A DNA stretch of 64,000 nt from Eonycteris spelaea (GCA_003508835.1 PUFA01000003.1:16407501-16471500); one strand, 5' to 3'; shown: positions 40,085 to 50,663, counted from the stretch's first letter. Notes: a model not told the origin generated them from the sequence alone. Made by a program: numbers and translations.

Positions 40085-41390
40085 CCCCAGCAGTGCATGA
40101 CATTTCAGGTTGGGGCTAAGTATGATTTCATAAAAGGAGAGGTCAGCACTGATTTCTCTTATGTGTTTAGTGACATACCAGGGTTTTACCACTTAGAAAT
40201 TTGTCAGTGTGACCCACTCATAACTGAATGGACAGCCTCATTGTTCTATAAGTATACTGCAGGAACCCCCACCCCAAATCAAAGTATTACCTAGATATGT
40301 GTAAACTAAACACATTTTTAACTCTTTTTTTCCCTCACCCAAATTCTCAAGAGATTTCTACTGTCCCATTTTTATATATGATCTTCTATAGCTCTGTGTT
40401 TTATGGGATATAGTTCCTCCTCTAGATCATTTCTATAAGCCTCACTGTTGATGTTTGAGAAAGGCCACTGCTGAGCCTTGTATTGATTTGCCTGTTCATC
40501 TCAATCTCATATCCAGTCTCTAATCCAACTTCCTGTCTGTGACAGATTCCTTGGAAATGCAATATTTTAATAATTCTTGGTTGATATCTTTTCCAAAGTT
40601 TTTGAAAGCTACAGAGTTGACATCCTGGATTTTTCCTGTGCACATGCTTATTGACTCATGTAAAGAACACATGCATCCTAGACATTTTGAGTTGATATTG
40701 ACATCACTCCAGATTTAGACCTAAGTTCTAGCACATGCAGAAATGTAAACACATAATTTTAGGGCTCTTTGATTTTTTCTTTCTTTCTTTTTTTTAGAAT
40801 TGCATTTTTTCTATACCACCCACTTGTGGTACCGCTGTGCACTGTTATGTAGTTATAAGCAGAAGTCACTGGCCAAAACAGACGGGCAAGTATGCTTTAT
40901 GGAACTTGAGGATCTTACATTTGGACAGATAAGCCTTCATGGTAAAGACCAAGGGGAAACAGGGAAGATGAAGACGTCATGTAGGACCTACGGGGAGGAG
41001 AATGTGTTTCAAGCTCTAAGAGAGCAACTTTGTTTGGCTATCCATGGGAGAAGGAAAACTTTTTTTGGCATCAGTCAAGTATTCCCTGAGGATCTGGGGC
41101 TTACTGCTCCGCCCTCTCCACCCAATAACAAGTTCAGTGGCGCGGGGTTGAAGAACCACATGGGACCTGAGGAAGGAGGGGTTGTATTGACTTTCGCTTG
41201 ATTTACTCAAGCAATTGAGTTTGTCGGGGGAAATGTGATCGTCTCCATCAGCTGTCATGCTGAAATGCTCCTGTCATGCTGTCAATAGCTTTCAGTTTCT
41301 GATCCTTCTCTCAAATTCACTGTCTGCTAGGAGAGCAGATGAAAGATGCTTTGGGTACCAAGAAGGGAAAGCATTTTGAGCTGTTAACCT
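40085..41390. other. single-copy sequence, no gene recognised
   Basis: A 133-codon + frame (40800-41201) is the longest non-GC-rich frame in the window. It starts after a T-rich stretch, shows no domain or signal I recognise, and lacks clear splice context, so it is left uncalled. Confidence 0.45.
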
Positions 41391-41399
41391 GGGAATCAG

Positions 41400-41640
41400 T
41401 TTACAGACTTTGAAGCCCCCGTCAATTTAATCCCGATGGTGTGTAGTAACGTACAAGGGACAATAATGCTTTTGAAGGTAATTGAGATTTCTCTCTTTAG
41501 AAATGAGTTTATTTATGAGGGAGATGAGCATAAATAGCACCAGGACGAGAAAGGGCGCTGCTGTGTAGGCAGGCATGTTTCCTTAGTTATGGTGATATAG
41601 CTTAATTCAATATAGTACAGTCACAGTAATTGGAAGGATA
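41400..41640. promoter_or_regulatory. candidate conserved non-coding element with homeodomain-type sites
   Basis: A repeat-free block carrying TAATTG at 41479-41484 and 41627-41632, TTAATCCCG (bicoid-type TAATCC) near 41426-41434, and TTTATTTATGAGGGAG. Closely spaced homeodomain-type cores in repeat-free sequence suggest a developmental enhancer; this is inference from texture alone. Confidence 0.35.
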
Positions 41641-41644
41641 TTTC

Positions 41645-42050
41645 ATTTATATAGCACCTGTCAGCCTGAAGTACTTTCAGAGTCTCCGCAAACAGGCACT
41701 GCTTTCTCTCTCAGGAAAATGCCACTGACTCAAAGATGGAAGTGAGACAAGCCTCAGAAGCCCTGATTGAACTTACAACTGAGTGAACTATTGTGGTAGA
41801 CAGCCTAGGGACAGGCACCCCTTACTTCATGAGAAAAGTGAATTCATGAAAACATACGTAGAAACCGAGGTTTTTGGAAGTCAGTTTAAAAAATACCGAT
41901 ACCTTAGGTGTTTGCCACTTGAAGAAAGTACGGGACAATCCTTGTTTAAGAAAGAAGCAACAAAAGGCTTCTTATAATGTGAATAAGACCTGGTTTCTCT
42001 GTTTTACTTATTTGTAAAGTATAGCAGAGCTATGCTTTAAAGATCAAAGG
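41645..42050. other. single-copy sequence
   Basis: TTTATATAGCACCTGTCAGC followed by CTGAAGTACTTTCAGAG may be a very old MIR-type element, but it is too diverged to call. No gene is recognised. Confidence 0.4.
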
Positions 42051-42354
42051 TAAAATGCATCCCCTGCGGATAATTTCCCAGATGATGTTGGGTGGGAAAA
42101 GAGCCTGCAGCTACTGAAGGAAGCTCGCCCCCAGGAGAGGAGAATCTTAGTTTCCAGCTGGCTCCTGGGAAAGCCCGTTGTGATAGCAGAGGGAAACATG
42201 TCCCTTCTCTTGAGCAGATGCGAGGAAAGGCCGCCTCCTCTAGGACCACTTCCCCAGCAGCGGGAGGTAGAAATAGTGGGAAAGGTGTGTCTTTGGGGAC
42301 TTATCCAGTGACACTAGGGGAAAAATGTAGAATTTCTGAGACACTTGCAAGTTC

Positions 42355-42362
42355 TGACGTCA
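42355..42362. promoter_or_regulatory. perfect palindromic cAMP-response element (CRE)
   Basis: TGACGTCA is the full consensus bound by CREB/ATF dimers. It lies within a moderately GC-rich, repeat-free stretch (42080-42400). The 8-mer contains a CpG, so chance survival in methylated DNA is less likely than for a CpG-free site; binding is not shown. Confidence 0.45.
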
Positions 42363-42399
42363 CTAGAAGGCAGCTGGCTTGTTGACTGCGAAACCTTCA

Positions 42400-42930
42400 A
42401 TATGTGCCGAACTCCCCAGGCCACGCCCCTGTGCTCCTCCCCCCCACCCCCCACCTTCACTTGCCTGTTTTCTCTCAGTGAGGATCCTTTGGAGGGTCTT
42501 ATGGTATGACCTTGGATGGCTGAAGCCGTTGGCAGTGAGGATGAACAAATGCTAATGAGCGTGCCCTTTCTCTTAGAACATTCTGTGGAGCTTCAAGACC
42601 TTATCTGTGCAGTGTTTCAACTCCCCTATGTTGTGATTTGTTCTCCTAGAAATACTAGTAAGAAGGGAGTAAGATTTTTTATGGAAAAAGGCAAGCACCC
42701 AGCAATTTATTAGTAAAATGACCATTCAAAAAAGTGGTCATTTAAACACATGAACCAGTTCCCGCTCAAAGAAACGTATGTTTCCCCATCTTTTAAAACA
42801 AGTTACTGACTAAGAAAGTCTTGTATCCTTTGGATATGATGTAGTCAGTGGTATATTTTGTGTAGTGACAGTGGCTAAGAGGAGACAGAATTATACAGAA
42901 GGAAACAATGGGTTTGTCCCTGCTTTACCA
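42400..42930. other. single-copy sequence with a C-rich patch
   Basis: A CCCCCCACCCCCCACC-type tract lies at about 42437-42453. No gene is recognised. Confidence 0.5.
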
Positions 42931-42934
42931 AAAA

Positions 42935-43065
42935 TAACTCAGTGTCCTTAGAGAAATCATTTAACTTTCCTATTCCTCCACTTTTGCTTCTGTAAAATGA
43001 AGGACAAAAATGGTTGTTGGTATACTTTCCAGCCCAATGTTTCTAAGATTCTAAAATTTAAAGCT
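42935..43065 (+). mobile_element. MIR SINE fragment
   Basis: GTGTCCTTAGAGAAATCATT, TAACTTTCCTATTCCTCC and CTTCTGTAAAATGAAGGACA match the MIR core in order. Confidence 0.7.
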
Positions 43066-43069
43066 GTAT

Positions 43070-43550
43070 AACATCCATTTATCTAGATAATGTTTCCTCC
43101 CTGTATATTTTAGCAAGTACAGGCATACTCTCTTGATTCTGACTTTATTCAGCTTGTTGGAAAAGGCAGGAAAATTAGGACAGGATCTAAGTGTTGGTCC
43201 AAATAGTAAGTGGAGCCGCTTAGCAGGGTTTATCTTCAGGCTGTGTCTAGTTCACTTTAACACCATCAACACTGATATTCCTATTTGGGCCATAGTCTGT
43301 CACCTCTTGCTCTCTTCTCCTGGTTTTCTCTGCTTGTCTTCTTGAAAAACAAAGATTTTATTTTCTGATGATTGCCTATTCTTATCTATTAACCGAGAAG
43401 AAGGAAGTAGGATGGACCCAGTGCTTTCAGCAAGCCCAGTCTGTTCCATCATAGTAAACTGACTCCTCCCACATTCCTGAAATTTAGCAAAACCAACTCT
43501 GACACGCCTGGTTTATGTTAGTTTTATTTCAGAAAGTACTTTTCCACACT
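43070..43550. other. single-copy sequence
   Basis: No gene or repeat family is recognised. Confidence 0.5.
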
Positions 43551-43571
43551 GATTCCTCCTGATAAGGCCTG

Positions 43572-43597
43572 CCCGGGGCCGCTTTGCTGGCCCCGGG
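43572..43597. promoter_or_regulatory. GC-rich perfect hairpin / AP-2-like site
   Basis: CCCGGGGCC (43572-43580) and GGCCCCGGG (43589-43597) are exact reverse complements around an 8-base loop. The left arm with its preceding G reads GCCCGGGGC, matching the AP-2 consensus GCCNNNGGC. The hairpin sits inside a repeat-free block (about 43500-43870) that may be a conserved element. Confidence 0.5.
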
Positions 43598-43599
43598 AG

Positions 43600-44300
43600 A
43601 GTCAGAAGTCATTGTGTGACAACTGTGGGATCCAATTCAGTGGACAAACCGAGGAATGATGTAATTTACCCAGATCTATTCTTTAAACCAAATCTCCACC
43701 CATTAGGAGATTTTTACCCCCTTTCCCTTTGAATCCTGGTAGCTGCTGCCCAGATTACAAATCTGTGATCTCTGCAGGAAGAGCAGGCTGTGTTTCATGT
43801 GGAAGAAACAGCCACATATCCCACTGTCAGTTTTTCTTGTGATTACTTTTGCTCCAGAAAGGGGAATCTGGGTACTTTGGACTCAGCTTTGAAAAAAAAA
43901 AAAATCCGACAACAATATTAATAAAACAGAAAACTCCTCAGCCGAATCGATCAGTTTGTCAACAAGTGTTATTCGGTTTTTTTCCTCTGTTGGGACATTG
44001 AAAGAGAAAAGCCAAGTCTGAGCTACTACTTCCAACTTATTAGTCCCATGTGGACTCATGTTTACAAAGATTTTGTTTCCTGAGCAGAAGGTATTTATTA
44101 GATAATCATTCACTAATTTTCTTATTTTGACTGGTCTAAACCAGCCAGAAATTCTGATCCACGATAGCCAGTATAGTTACATTAAGGTGCCATAAACCCA
44201 CACCAAAGCTGAGGACTTTGCTGTTATATTTGACAGGGGCAGACTTATCCCCAGGGCATGCAAGACTCCACTATGCTTATTTAAGTGGATTTGCACTCAT
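43600..44300. other. single-copy sequence, possible conserved block, A run
   Basis: A 13-A run lies at 43892-43904. The sequence before it (43620-43870) is repeat-free with ordered motifs. No gene is recognised. Confidence 0.45.
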
Positions 44301-44309
44301 TCACAGAGC

Positions 44310-44500
44310 TTGAAGAGCATGGCTTCTCAGTATTGGCTGCAGATCAGAATCACTTGAGGGAGCTTTTAAGATCTAGAATGCCTCCTAGATCTGACCCCCC
44401 CCCCGTGCCAAGATTCTGTTCAGTTGGTGTGGGGTGCTGCCTGGCTATTGGGGTTTTAAGAGGTGCACAGCTCAAATTGATAACTGTTGTCCTGGGGGCT
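44310..44500. mobile_element. MER5A (hAT-Charlie) element
   Basis: GGCTTCTCAGTATTGGCTGC, AGATCAGAATCACTTGAGGG, AGCTTTTAAGATCTAGAATG and ATTCTGTTCAGTTGGTGTGG follow MER5A. A C run (44395-44404) lies where the consensus has CCCCACCCC. Confidence 0.85.
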
Positions 44501-44624
44501 CTGGAATCACTTGGCCAGAACTTCTTGCCTCAGAGAAGTTTTCAATTTGTTTGGTGATATAAAATGTATATCCCTAGAAGTCACCACTCTGAAGATAAAC
44601 TGTAAGAGTGTTTGGTTTTCCTTC

Positions 44625-44770
44625 AAACTCATTTATGTATGCAATAATGTATTTATTCTGAAATAGCTTTGACCACCTAGTCTGTGCCGAGCACTGTTCC
44701 AAGCCCCGAGGGTACAAAGGGAGCAGAGCTGGTGAGGAATCTGCTTTCATAGAGCTTATGGCAGCTGAAT
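44625..44770 (-). mobile_element. L2 LINE 3' end (antisense)
   Basis: AATAATGTATTTATTCTG, CCTAGTCTGTGCCGAGCACT, GTTCCAAGCCCCGAGGGTAC and CTTTCATAGAGCTTATGG follow the reverse complement of the L2 tail (GTGCCAGGCACTGTTCTA then GGAGCTTACATTC). Confidence 0.75.
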
Positions 44771-44774
44771 GCAG

Positions 44775-45100
44775 GTGGGCGAGGGAGACTTTGGGGACCT
44801 GGTTGCCCTGGAGGCAGGCCTGGAAGCATTGGTGGGTAGAAGGAGGTAGGGAGGGGTCCTTGCCTGGGACTAGAAAGAAGATAGGAGACTCGCCCATCAG
44901 CCACCAGACTACTGGAGAGCTTTGGACGATCCCAAGGTGCCTAGTATGTGGCCTTGCTCTTTTAAAAGTTTCACAATAGAAAAAAAATGAGTTTTGATGA
45001 AAATATACAGATTATGAATCTTCAGCTCCTTCAAGGAGGATCTCAGACATGCCTTTGAGTAAACATTTTTCCTATTAATGCATGGTGGCAGGGTGAGGCA
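44775..45100. other. single-copy sequence
   Basis: No gene or repeat family is recognised; overlapping frames of 73-107 codons are not recognisable. Confidence 0.45.
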
Positions 45101-45108
45101 CTCTAGAG

Positions 45109-45315
45109 CAGTGGTTTTCAAGCAGGGGCAGTTTTGCCCCTCCCCCCAGGAGATATTTGGTAATGTCTGGAGATATTTTCTGGTTGTCATGACTGGCTGG
45201 GAAGCGCTACTGGCATCTCATGCATAGAGACCATGAATGCTGTTAAACATCCTACAATGAACAGGTCAGCCCTCACAACAAAGAATAACCCAGTCCCAAA
45301 TGTTAGAAGTGCTGT

Positions 45316-45317
<2 letters not shown>
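45109..45317 (+). mobile_element. MER20 (hAT-Charlie) element, 3' end replaced by AC array
   Basis: CAGTGGTTTTCAAGCAGGGG (the 5' terminal repeat), GGTAATGTCTGGAGATATTT, TCTGGTTGTCATGACTGGCT, TGCTGTTAAACATCCTACAA and CCTCACAACAAAGAATAACC follow MER20 closely. The element stops at AGAAGTGCTG, where the AC array begins, so the right terminal repeat (about 20 bases) is missing. The eight bases before it (CTCTAGAG, 45101-45108) have no matching copy after the array. Confidence 0.92.

Positions 45318-45369
<52 letters not shown>
45318..45369 (+). repeat. (AC)26 microsatellite
   Basis: The longest pure CA-type array in the window, 52 bases, directly at the broken end of MER20. Confidence 0.98.
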
Positions 45370-45371
<2 letters not shown>

Positions 45372-45374
45372 GTA

Positions 45375-45840
45375 CACCTGCAGCAGTAAAACATGCAAAG
45401 CAGTGCTCCGCTTTGTGGTCCTTTCACCCCTAGGGCAGATTTATGTTTTCCAGGAGTGTGTGTGTGTAGGGGAGTGCATATTCAAGGTCTCCACACCTCC
45501 CCCAAACCACACTCTATTCCTGAGCTTTCAGCACTTCGGAGAAATTCCCATGTAGATGAAGAGCGTTGCCTTTGGGTTGCCCATGCAATTTCCTGCTCTG
45601 TTTTAATAGCAGCTGCACTTCTTCCTGTCTAAGGCTGAAACTGAAGGGTTGATTTTTCTCTCTGGGGATAAGAGAGAGCGAACAAACTCCTCCTTGGACA
45701 TTTAGAACTTCCAAATAAAGTTTTGGCTCAAGTCTTGAAAAGCACACAGTAATGTCAGCTGAGGCAGGCCTGTCAGTTGTCCTAACCTGGTGGGTCACAG
45801 GAGACAGGAAACCATTCACCATTGCTTCTTCCTCTTCCCA
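45375..45840. other. single-copy sequence
   Basis: No repeat or recognisable gene. A 137-codon minus frame at 45514-45927 runs into the neighbouring MIR and is not convincing. Confidence 0.45.
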
Positions 45841-45844
45841 CTGA

Positions 45845-46055
45845 CTATGGACAGGGCAACAGTTTGGAGCCAGAAACCCATATTTGAATCCTAGCTCTGG
45901 CTCTGTTCGCCATGTAATTTTGGACAAATCATTTTATTTTTCTCTGCCTGTGCCCCATCTTCTAGAAATCATTTGGGGCTTGGATGAGCATTCGATTTAA
46001 ATTAGATTAAAGGGCCCGATACATAGTAGATGTTTGACAGATGGTAGCTTTTACA
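45845..46055 (+). mobile_element. MIR SINE, nearly complete
   Basis: CAGTTTGGAGCCAGAAACCC, GAATCCTAGCTCTGGCTCTG, GTAATTTTGGACAAATCATT and GATACATAGTAGATGTTTGA follow MIR from the tRNA-related part to the 3' end. Confidence 0.85.
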
Positions 46056-46059
46056 ATGT

Positions 46060-47085
46060 TATCTAAAAATGGAAAGGACAAGACTAGGTGATCTCCAGCA
46101 TCCCATGCAACTCCAGTATCAAACACGTTCACGCTGGGAAGTAGAGAGGCTTGGCTTGTACTAAAAAATAAGGAGGAAGGGTTTTGTATTTGTGCACAGG
46201 AGAAGAATCAATGTCTGCATGTGTTTCAGGCAATTCTCAGGTCACATCAAATTCCTTTCAGCTGGAAGGAGCAGCAGGAGCCCCGGGGCAAGGTGTAAGT
46301 GTTCGCTGTCTGGCTGAGAAATGAAGTCAGAGCTGTACCTGAGCCCACCTCCTGGGGAGCACGCGGCGTGGCTGACTTGCACACTGAGTCTTTCCCAGTA
46401 GAGCCAGCACAGGGACAGTTGCCAGTGCCTGCTGGCACATAGACCTCCGTGTTGCCCACTGCCACCTGGACTACCTGAACTTGTTGCCCACATTCTTTCC
46501 CCCTGCCAACCTAGCACCAGGGCGTGTTAATTGCCTTTCACCTGACCAATCCCCCTCTCGCCTTGCCTTCCCTCTGCACACACCACACCTACCAAGTATG
46601 AATATCCTTTTTGATGTTGGCTGATGTTAGAGGTTTGCCTCCTCCTTTTTTTTTTTTTTTTCTTTTCTCCTTTCAAAGGAGAACAACCTGAATACCACAC
46701 ACAGTGTTATCTCTGACTCTGAAGAGGAATTTTCCCCCCTTAGGGCTCTATTCCTGGTGTAGCATAATCTACGGAGAAAAAAAAAAAAACAACTTTATCC
46801 TAGGGAAGCCAAGTCAGCCAAGAGTTATTCAGAGTGCCTGACTGCCTATTATATTTAGACACTATACTGGGGTGAGCTTCAAGACTGCTGAGAGCCTTCC
46901 AGTGGTGGTCCTCTGGTTACTTGGGGTACCCAGATGAGGAAAGCCCCCCATGGTCTCATGCTGTTCACCTATTATATTTGGATGTGCTGGGAAAGGAGAT
47001 AAAGGAGAAACACAGCTATAGAGTATTACAAGCATAGAATTAGAGGCTAGGACTTTAAAATCGCTCGGTGTCCAGACTTTCCCCT
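46060..47085. other. single-copy sequence with T and A runs
   Basis: T run at 46646-46661, a small palindrome TCTCCTTTCAAAGGAGA at about 46666-46682, and an A run at about 46780-46791. No gene or repeat family is recognised. Confidence 0.5.
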
Positions 47086-47089
47086 TTTG

Positions 47090-47205
47090 CTGCTGAAGGT
47101 GTGGAACGTCACGCGATCCTCTGAACCTGTTGCTATCCCATGATCCTCTGAACTTCAGTTTTGTTTTCTATAAAATGAGGTAACTGGACTTGATTGACAC
47201 TTTCA
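47090..47205 (+). mobile_element. possible MIR SINE fragment
   Basis: CTGAACTTCAGTTTTGTTTT then CTATAAAATGAGGTAACTGG resembles the MIR 3' core (CCTCAGTTTCCTCATCTGTAAAATG). Two copies of GATCCTCTGAAC (47116-47127 and 47140-47151) precede it. Confidence 0.5.
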
Positions 47206-47375
47206 ACTTAACGCTGCACATTGAGCTCCTATGGGGAGTCTCGAATATAGATGTCACAGCTGAATGACCTGAGATTCTGAGAAACAGGGTCTGGAGCACA
47301 CTGGCCTCTGGCATTTTGTTCATGCTCCTCCTCAGGTGATTCGAATTTCCAGCTGCTGTTGACAGTCACTTGGCC

Positions 47376-47546
47376 AGTACTTCTCAGAGTGTGACCTCAG
47401 GACCAGCAGCAGCAGCAGCAGCAACAGCTGGAAACTTCTTAGAGAAAAGAGGATTCTTGGACCCCTCCCCACACCTACTGAGTTAGAGACTGAGACTTGG
47501 GACCAGCCATGTGTTCTGTCAAGCTTTCCAGGTAGTTCTTAGGCAT
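47376..47546 (+). mobile_element. MER5-type (hAT-Charlie) element with (CAG)6
   Basis: TACTTCTCAGAGTGTGACCT, GGACCAGCAGCAGC, AGCTGGAAACTTCTTAGAGA, GGACCCCTCCCCACACCTAC and GCTTTCCAGGTAGTTCTTAG follow a MER5-type element. A pure CAG/GCA array lies at 47404-47423, where relatives carry CAGCAGCATCAGCATCAC. Confidence 0.75.
47404..47423 (+). repeat. (CAG)6 triplet array
   Basis: A short pure CAG array inside the MER5-type element, followed by CAACAG. Confidence 0.95.
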
Positions 47547-47634
47547 GAAAAAGATTTTAAAAAGAGTAGGTTGAATAACTTTTAAGGGTTCCTAGTAGGT
47601 TTTGAAATGGATAATCATTTAAACAGCCTACATC

Positions 47635-47740
47635 GGGTACAAAATTAAGCCAAGGCCACACAGCTGGCCAAATAGGTGGTAGAGCCCTTACCAGAACCCA
47701 GGCCTTTGAGCTGCTGTTCAGAACTTGTTTAATTATATAA
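47635..47740 (-). mobile_element. MIR SINE fragment (antisense)
   Basis: CCAAGGCCACACAGCTGGCC, GGTGGTAGAGCCCTTACC and AGAACCCAGGCCTTTGAGC match the antisense MIR core in order. Confidence 0.75.
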
Positions 47741-47767
47741 TTAGAAAGATGTTTAGGATTTATGACA

Positions 47768-47828
47768 TGTTTCTCTCTCTCTCCTCTCCTCGCACACCCG
47801 GGTCTGTCTCTGTCTCTGTCTCTCTGGG
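47768..47828 (+). repeat. TC / TCTGTC low-complexity stretch
   Basis: TCTCTCTCTCTCCTCTCCTC then GTCTGTCTCTGTCTCTGTCT. Confidence 0.9.
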
Positions 47829-47829
47829 T

Positions 47830-48300
47830 TTAGCTTCTTGTGGGACACAGGATTGTGGGAAAAAATGTTATTTTTAGTTCATGGTGTACCTGCAGTACAA
47901 GATACATTGTAAAGAGAAATTCTTTAATTCTTAGGCATAGAGCAAGGGGTGAATTATTTGCAAATTACTGGCCACTTTATAGGTTTCTGTGATGACTTCG
48001 ACGGAGTGGTTTTTGTTGAAGTTGGTTGGCAGGTAAATATCAAGGTAATAGCACAGCCTGCTGAGTGTGAGGAGGGGAGTAAACAAGGCACAGCACCTTT
48101 CTCCTGGGACACAACTGGAATTCTCTTAGCTCTTCTTCAGAGTATCTGGGATTGCAGTCATTTTGTAAAATTAATCGTCTGTAGTGGTTACAGCAGTTTT
48201 AAAAACATGTTCTTAAGCGGCATCCAGAATGAGTTTTAGGGATGAATTTGAGGTGTGTTAAGAAGTAATTTCATCTGATTCTCTGGGAGATTAGTGAAGG
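47830..48300. other. single-copy sequence
   Basis: A 96-codon frame (47949-48239) has no recognisable domain. No repeat family is recognised. Confidence 0.45.
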
Positions 48301-48304
48301 ACTT

Positions 48305-48385
48305 GCTCTCAGTGCTCAGTAGCTAAGAGGCAGAGCTGGGGCTGGAACCTTGGTCTTCTGGCACACAGACCTAGGTGTCTGGAGT
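48305..48385 (-). mobile_element. MIR SINE fragment (antisense)
   Basis: CTCAGTAGCTAAGAGGCAGA then GCTGGGGCTGGAACCTTGGT matches the antisense MIR segment 'cacagctagtaagtggcagagccggg'. Confidence 0.7.
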
Positions 48386-48484
48386 TAGGAAGAACAGAGG
48401 GGACTTCCAGGAAGATCTGAACCCTCACACAAGTGAGGGATCGTTGGAGGCAATGATACTGGGAACCAGAGGCTAATGGGGCTA

Positions 48485-48625
48485 ATGGAAGGAGCCCTAG
48501 AGATTTTCCAGGACATTTTATTTTATAAAAGGGGACATTAAACTTGCTGGAGGTCACAAGTGCTGAAATAGACCTCAGCCTCTGATGTCATTCTTAACTC
48601 AGGGCTCTCTCTAGCACACCACATA
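48485..48625 (-). mobile_element. MIR-type SINE (antisense)
   Basis: GGAGCCCTAGAGATTTTCCA, TTTATTTTATAAAAGGGGAC, AAACTTGCTGGAGGTCACAA and AACTCAGGGCTCTCTCTAGC follow an antisense MIR at moderate identity. Confidence 0.6.
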
Positions 48626-48629
48626 ATTT

Positions 48630-50340
48630 TTAAAAGTCACTGCAATAAATAATTAGAAGATGTGCTGTTCCTCTTGCCTTTCCACCCCACCTCAGGCATT
48701 GCCCTTGAGTAGACATTGTAACCTGGGATCCTGCTTCAGTCTTTTTAGGGATTGAGACAAAATGTGTCATAACTCTTCCTTGCATTATAAAGCAAGGAAA
48801 CATCGATGGACACAAGACTTTCTCACTGATAACTGCACGCAGAGCTCAGATCCAGTAGAGGATTACGACTTTCCCAGATTTGGCAGATATTCTTCTCTCC
48901 AGTTTCAAGGAAAATAGGATTGCCATACTGCGGAAAAACGAGTCACGAGAGTGCCGCTTTTACTTATGCTGCACATCTATAGTACAAAACAGTGGTGTCT
49001 TCACGGGAGATGTGGTTGTGGATAACCTCGCTGCTTGCCATGGCCTTTTACTGACACAGCGAGTCTTCTAACAGTCCCATTGCTATTTCCCCACCTATTT
49101 TTTTCTCTCTCCCTGGAATACCATGACTTCTGAAGAGCCCGAGATAATCATGGTCATCATTAAAAGGGCACGTGTGGTCCCTTAGTTGTCAGTCTCAGGT
49201 CCCCATAATCTCAGTGACGCCCAAAAGGCCTATTTTTCATGCATTGCTACTTAGGGAACTTCAAACCATGTCTTCTTCACAACCTGGCTTGAGTTCCTCG
49301 TATTCATTATATATTTTATTAGAAGTTCAGTGGGGGTGTGGGGTAATTTGAGAGAGGTTTACTGGCCAAGAGTGACAGGGTAGATCGTTTTGCCTATCTG
49401 TGTCTCAGTCTGCCCACCTGCAGTTGCTGGGGTTTCTTAATTTGTTTCTTGGTTCCATCCAGGGGTGAGATTATTTGATGTAAACCTGAAGTACGATTTT
49501 GAGGTGGAAAAGGCAGGTCTATTTTTAAAAGCCTGAGAAGAATACACCGGTATTTTATGCCAAACCTACATTTTGAAAGACCAAAATCATTCCTTTGAAA
49601 AATCACCAAATATGTATGCAGACATACACATGTACACACATGCTCTTGCTTTGTCAAATAGAGTCCCTTGAACATAAATATTTCTCCCTAATTATTAGTA
49701 ACACAGAGAGATCGTCGAGGTCTTTTAAGATGAGCGGAGTGGCTTGCTTCTACAATGGACGTACCCAGACTATGTTTTCCGTTGGTTTCTGTGCTGTGTT
49801 TTATATGTTTTAGTTTTCTTTCTCACTGCCAGGATGCTGCTAGTTATTTCTTTTCGCTGCTGTTAATAAACTTAAGCAGTTCTCCCAACAGATGTATGCT
49901 TCTAATCTGCCATGGATGGGAAACAATCACGCTGGCAAAACTGAAAGTCAGGACAGGTCCGGAGCTGAGACCGAGTGGCTCCCCATAACGACTTCTTCCC
50001 CAGATGCTCCTGTTCCTGCTCAGCTGGTCTCGGGAACTCAATTCACCTATCAAGCATTTGTAAAATTAACATCGCTATTTCACGTATTGAGCTTCCCTCA
50101 GATGGTGATTCTTCCCAGGGCCACAGAGGAAATGGGACGAACACTCTATGTGATGGAGTTAAGTGAGTTTTAGAGATGGAGGGGTTCACAAATGCCATCC
50201 TGGAGGAGACCTGGGGATAATCTAGACTGTACTTGTCCACCGTGACTGAATGTGCATTGGGATGACAAGGTGGCAGGGTGGGAGGAATATTAAAACACCA
50301 ATGCCTGTTTCCTACCTGCAAAGATTCTTATCTGTGGTGA
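48630..50340. other. long single-copy stretch, no gene recognised
   Basis: No interspersed repeat is recognised. Overlapping short frames on both strands (up to 93 codons) have no identifiable domain. Confidence 0.5.
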
Positions 50341-50353
50341 GGTCCTAAGATCT

Positions 50354-50397
50354 GTTTTTTTGTTTTGTGTTTTGTTTTGTTTTGTTTTGTTTGTTTT
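50354..50397 (+). repeat. (TTTTG)n array
   Basis: About seven TTTTG-type units with irregular ends. Confidence 0.93.
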
Positions 50398-50434
50398 AAA
50401 GCTCTTCAATGTGTTTCTAACTGCAGCAGGAGTT

Positions 50435-50580
50435 GTGAACCAAGGATTCCATACAATCCTTTCATATTACAGATGAAGAATATTAAGAATATTAAGGCCC
50501 AGGGAGGGGAAGTGACAGGCAATACAGCATTGCCTCTGCTGACAGTCCAAACAGCAGAATGCTGTTATGATAGCCTCGTT
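50435..50580 (-). mobile_element. MIR-type SINE (antisense), diverged
   Basis: CATATTACAGATGAAGAATA, then AAGGCCCAGGGAGGGGAAGT and GACAGGCAATACAGC parallel the antisense MIR (TTTACAGATGAGGAAACTGAGGC, AGGGAAGTGACTTGCC). Confidence 0.55.
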
Positions 50581-50663
50581 TAAATATAGTCTTTCACTGT
50601 CCACACAGCTCTCACTCCTTCAACTTTAACTCAGGTAATGTGACTTCCGGAAACCGCTTTCCA

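Noticed and set aside
40068..40090. TTTTATTGAGATATAACA as an L1 3' segment
   Set aside because: Only about 18 bases match and the following sequence does not continue an L1 consensus.
40800..41201. 133-codon plus-strand frame
   Set aside because: It is outside GC-rich DNA and so less trivial, but has no recognisable domain, no signal or transmembrane pattern, and no convincing splice or promoter context.
43725..43740. TTTGAATCCTGG as a tRNA B box
   Set aside because: No A box at the right spacing and no cloverleaf can be drawn.
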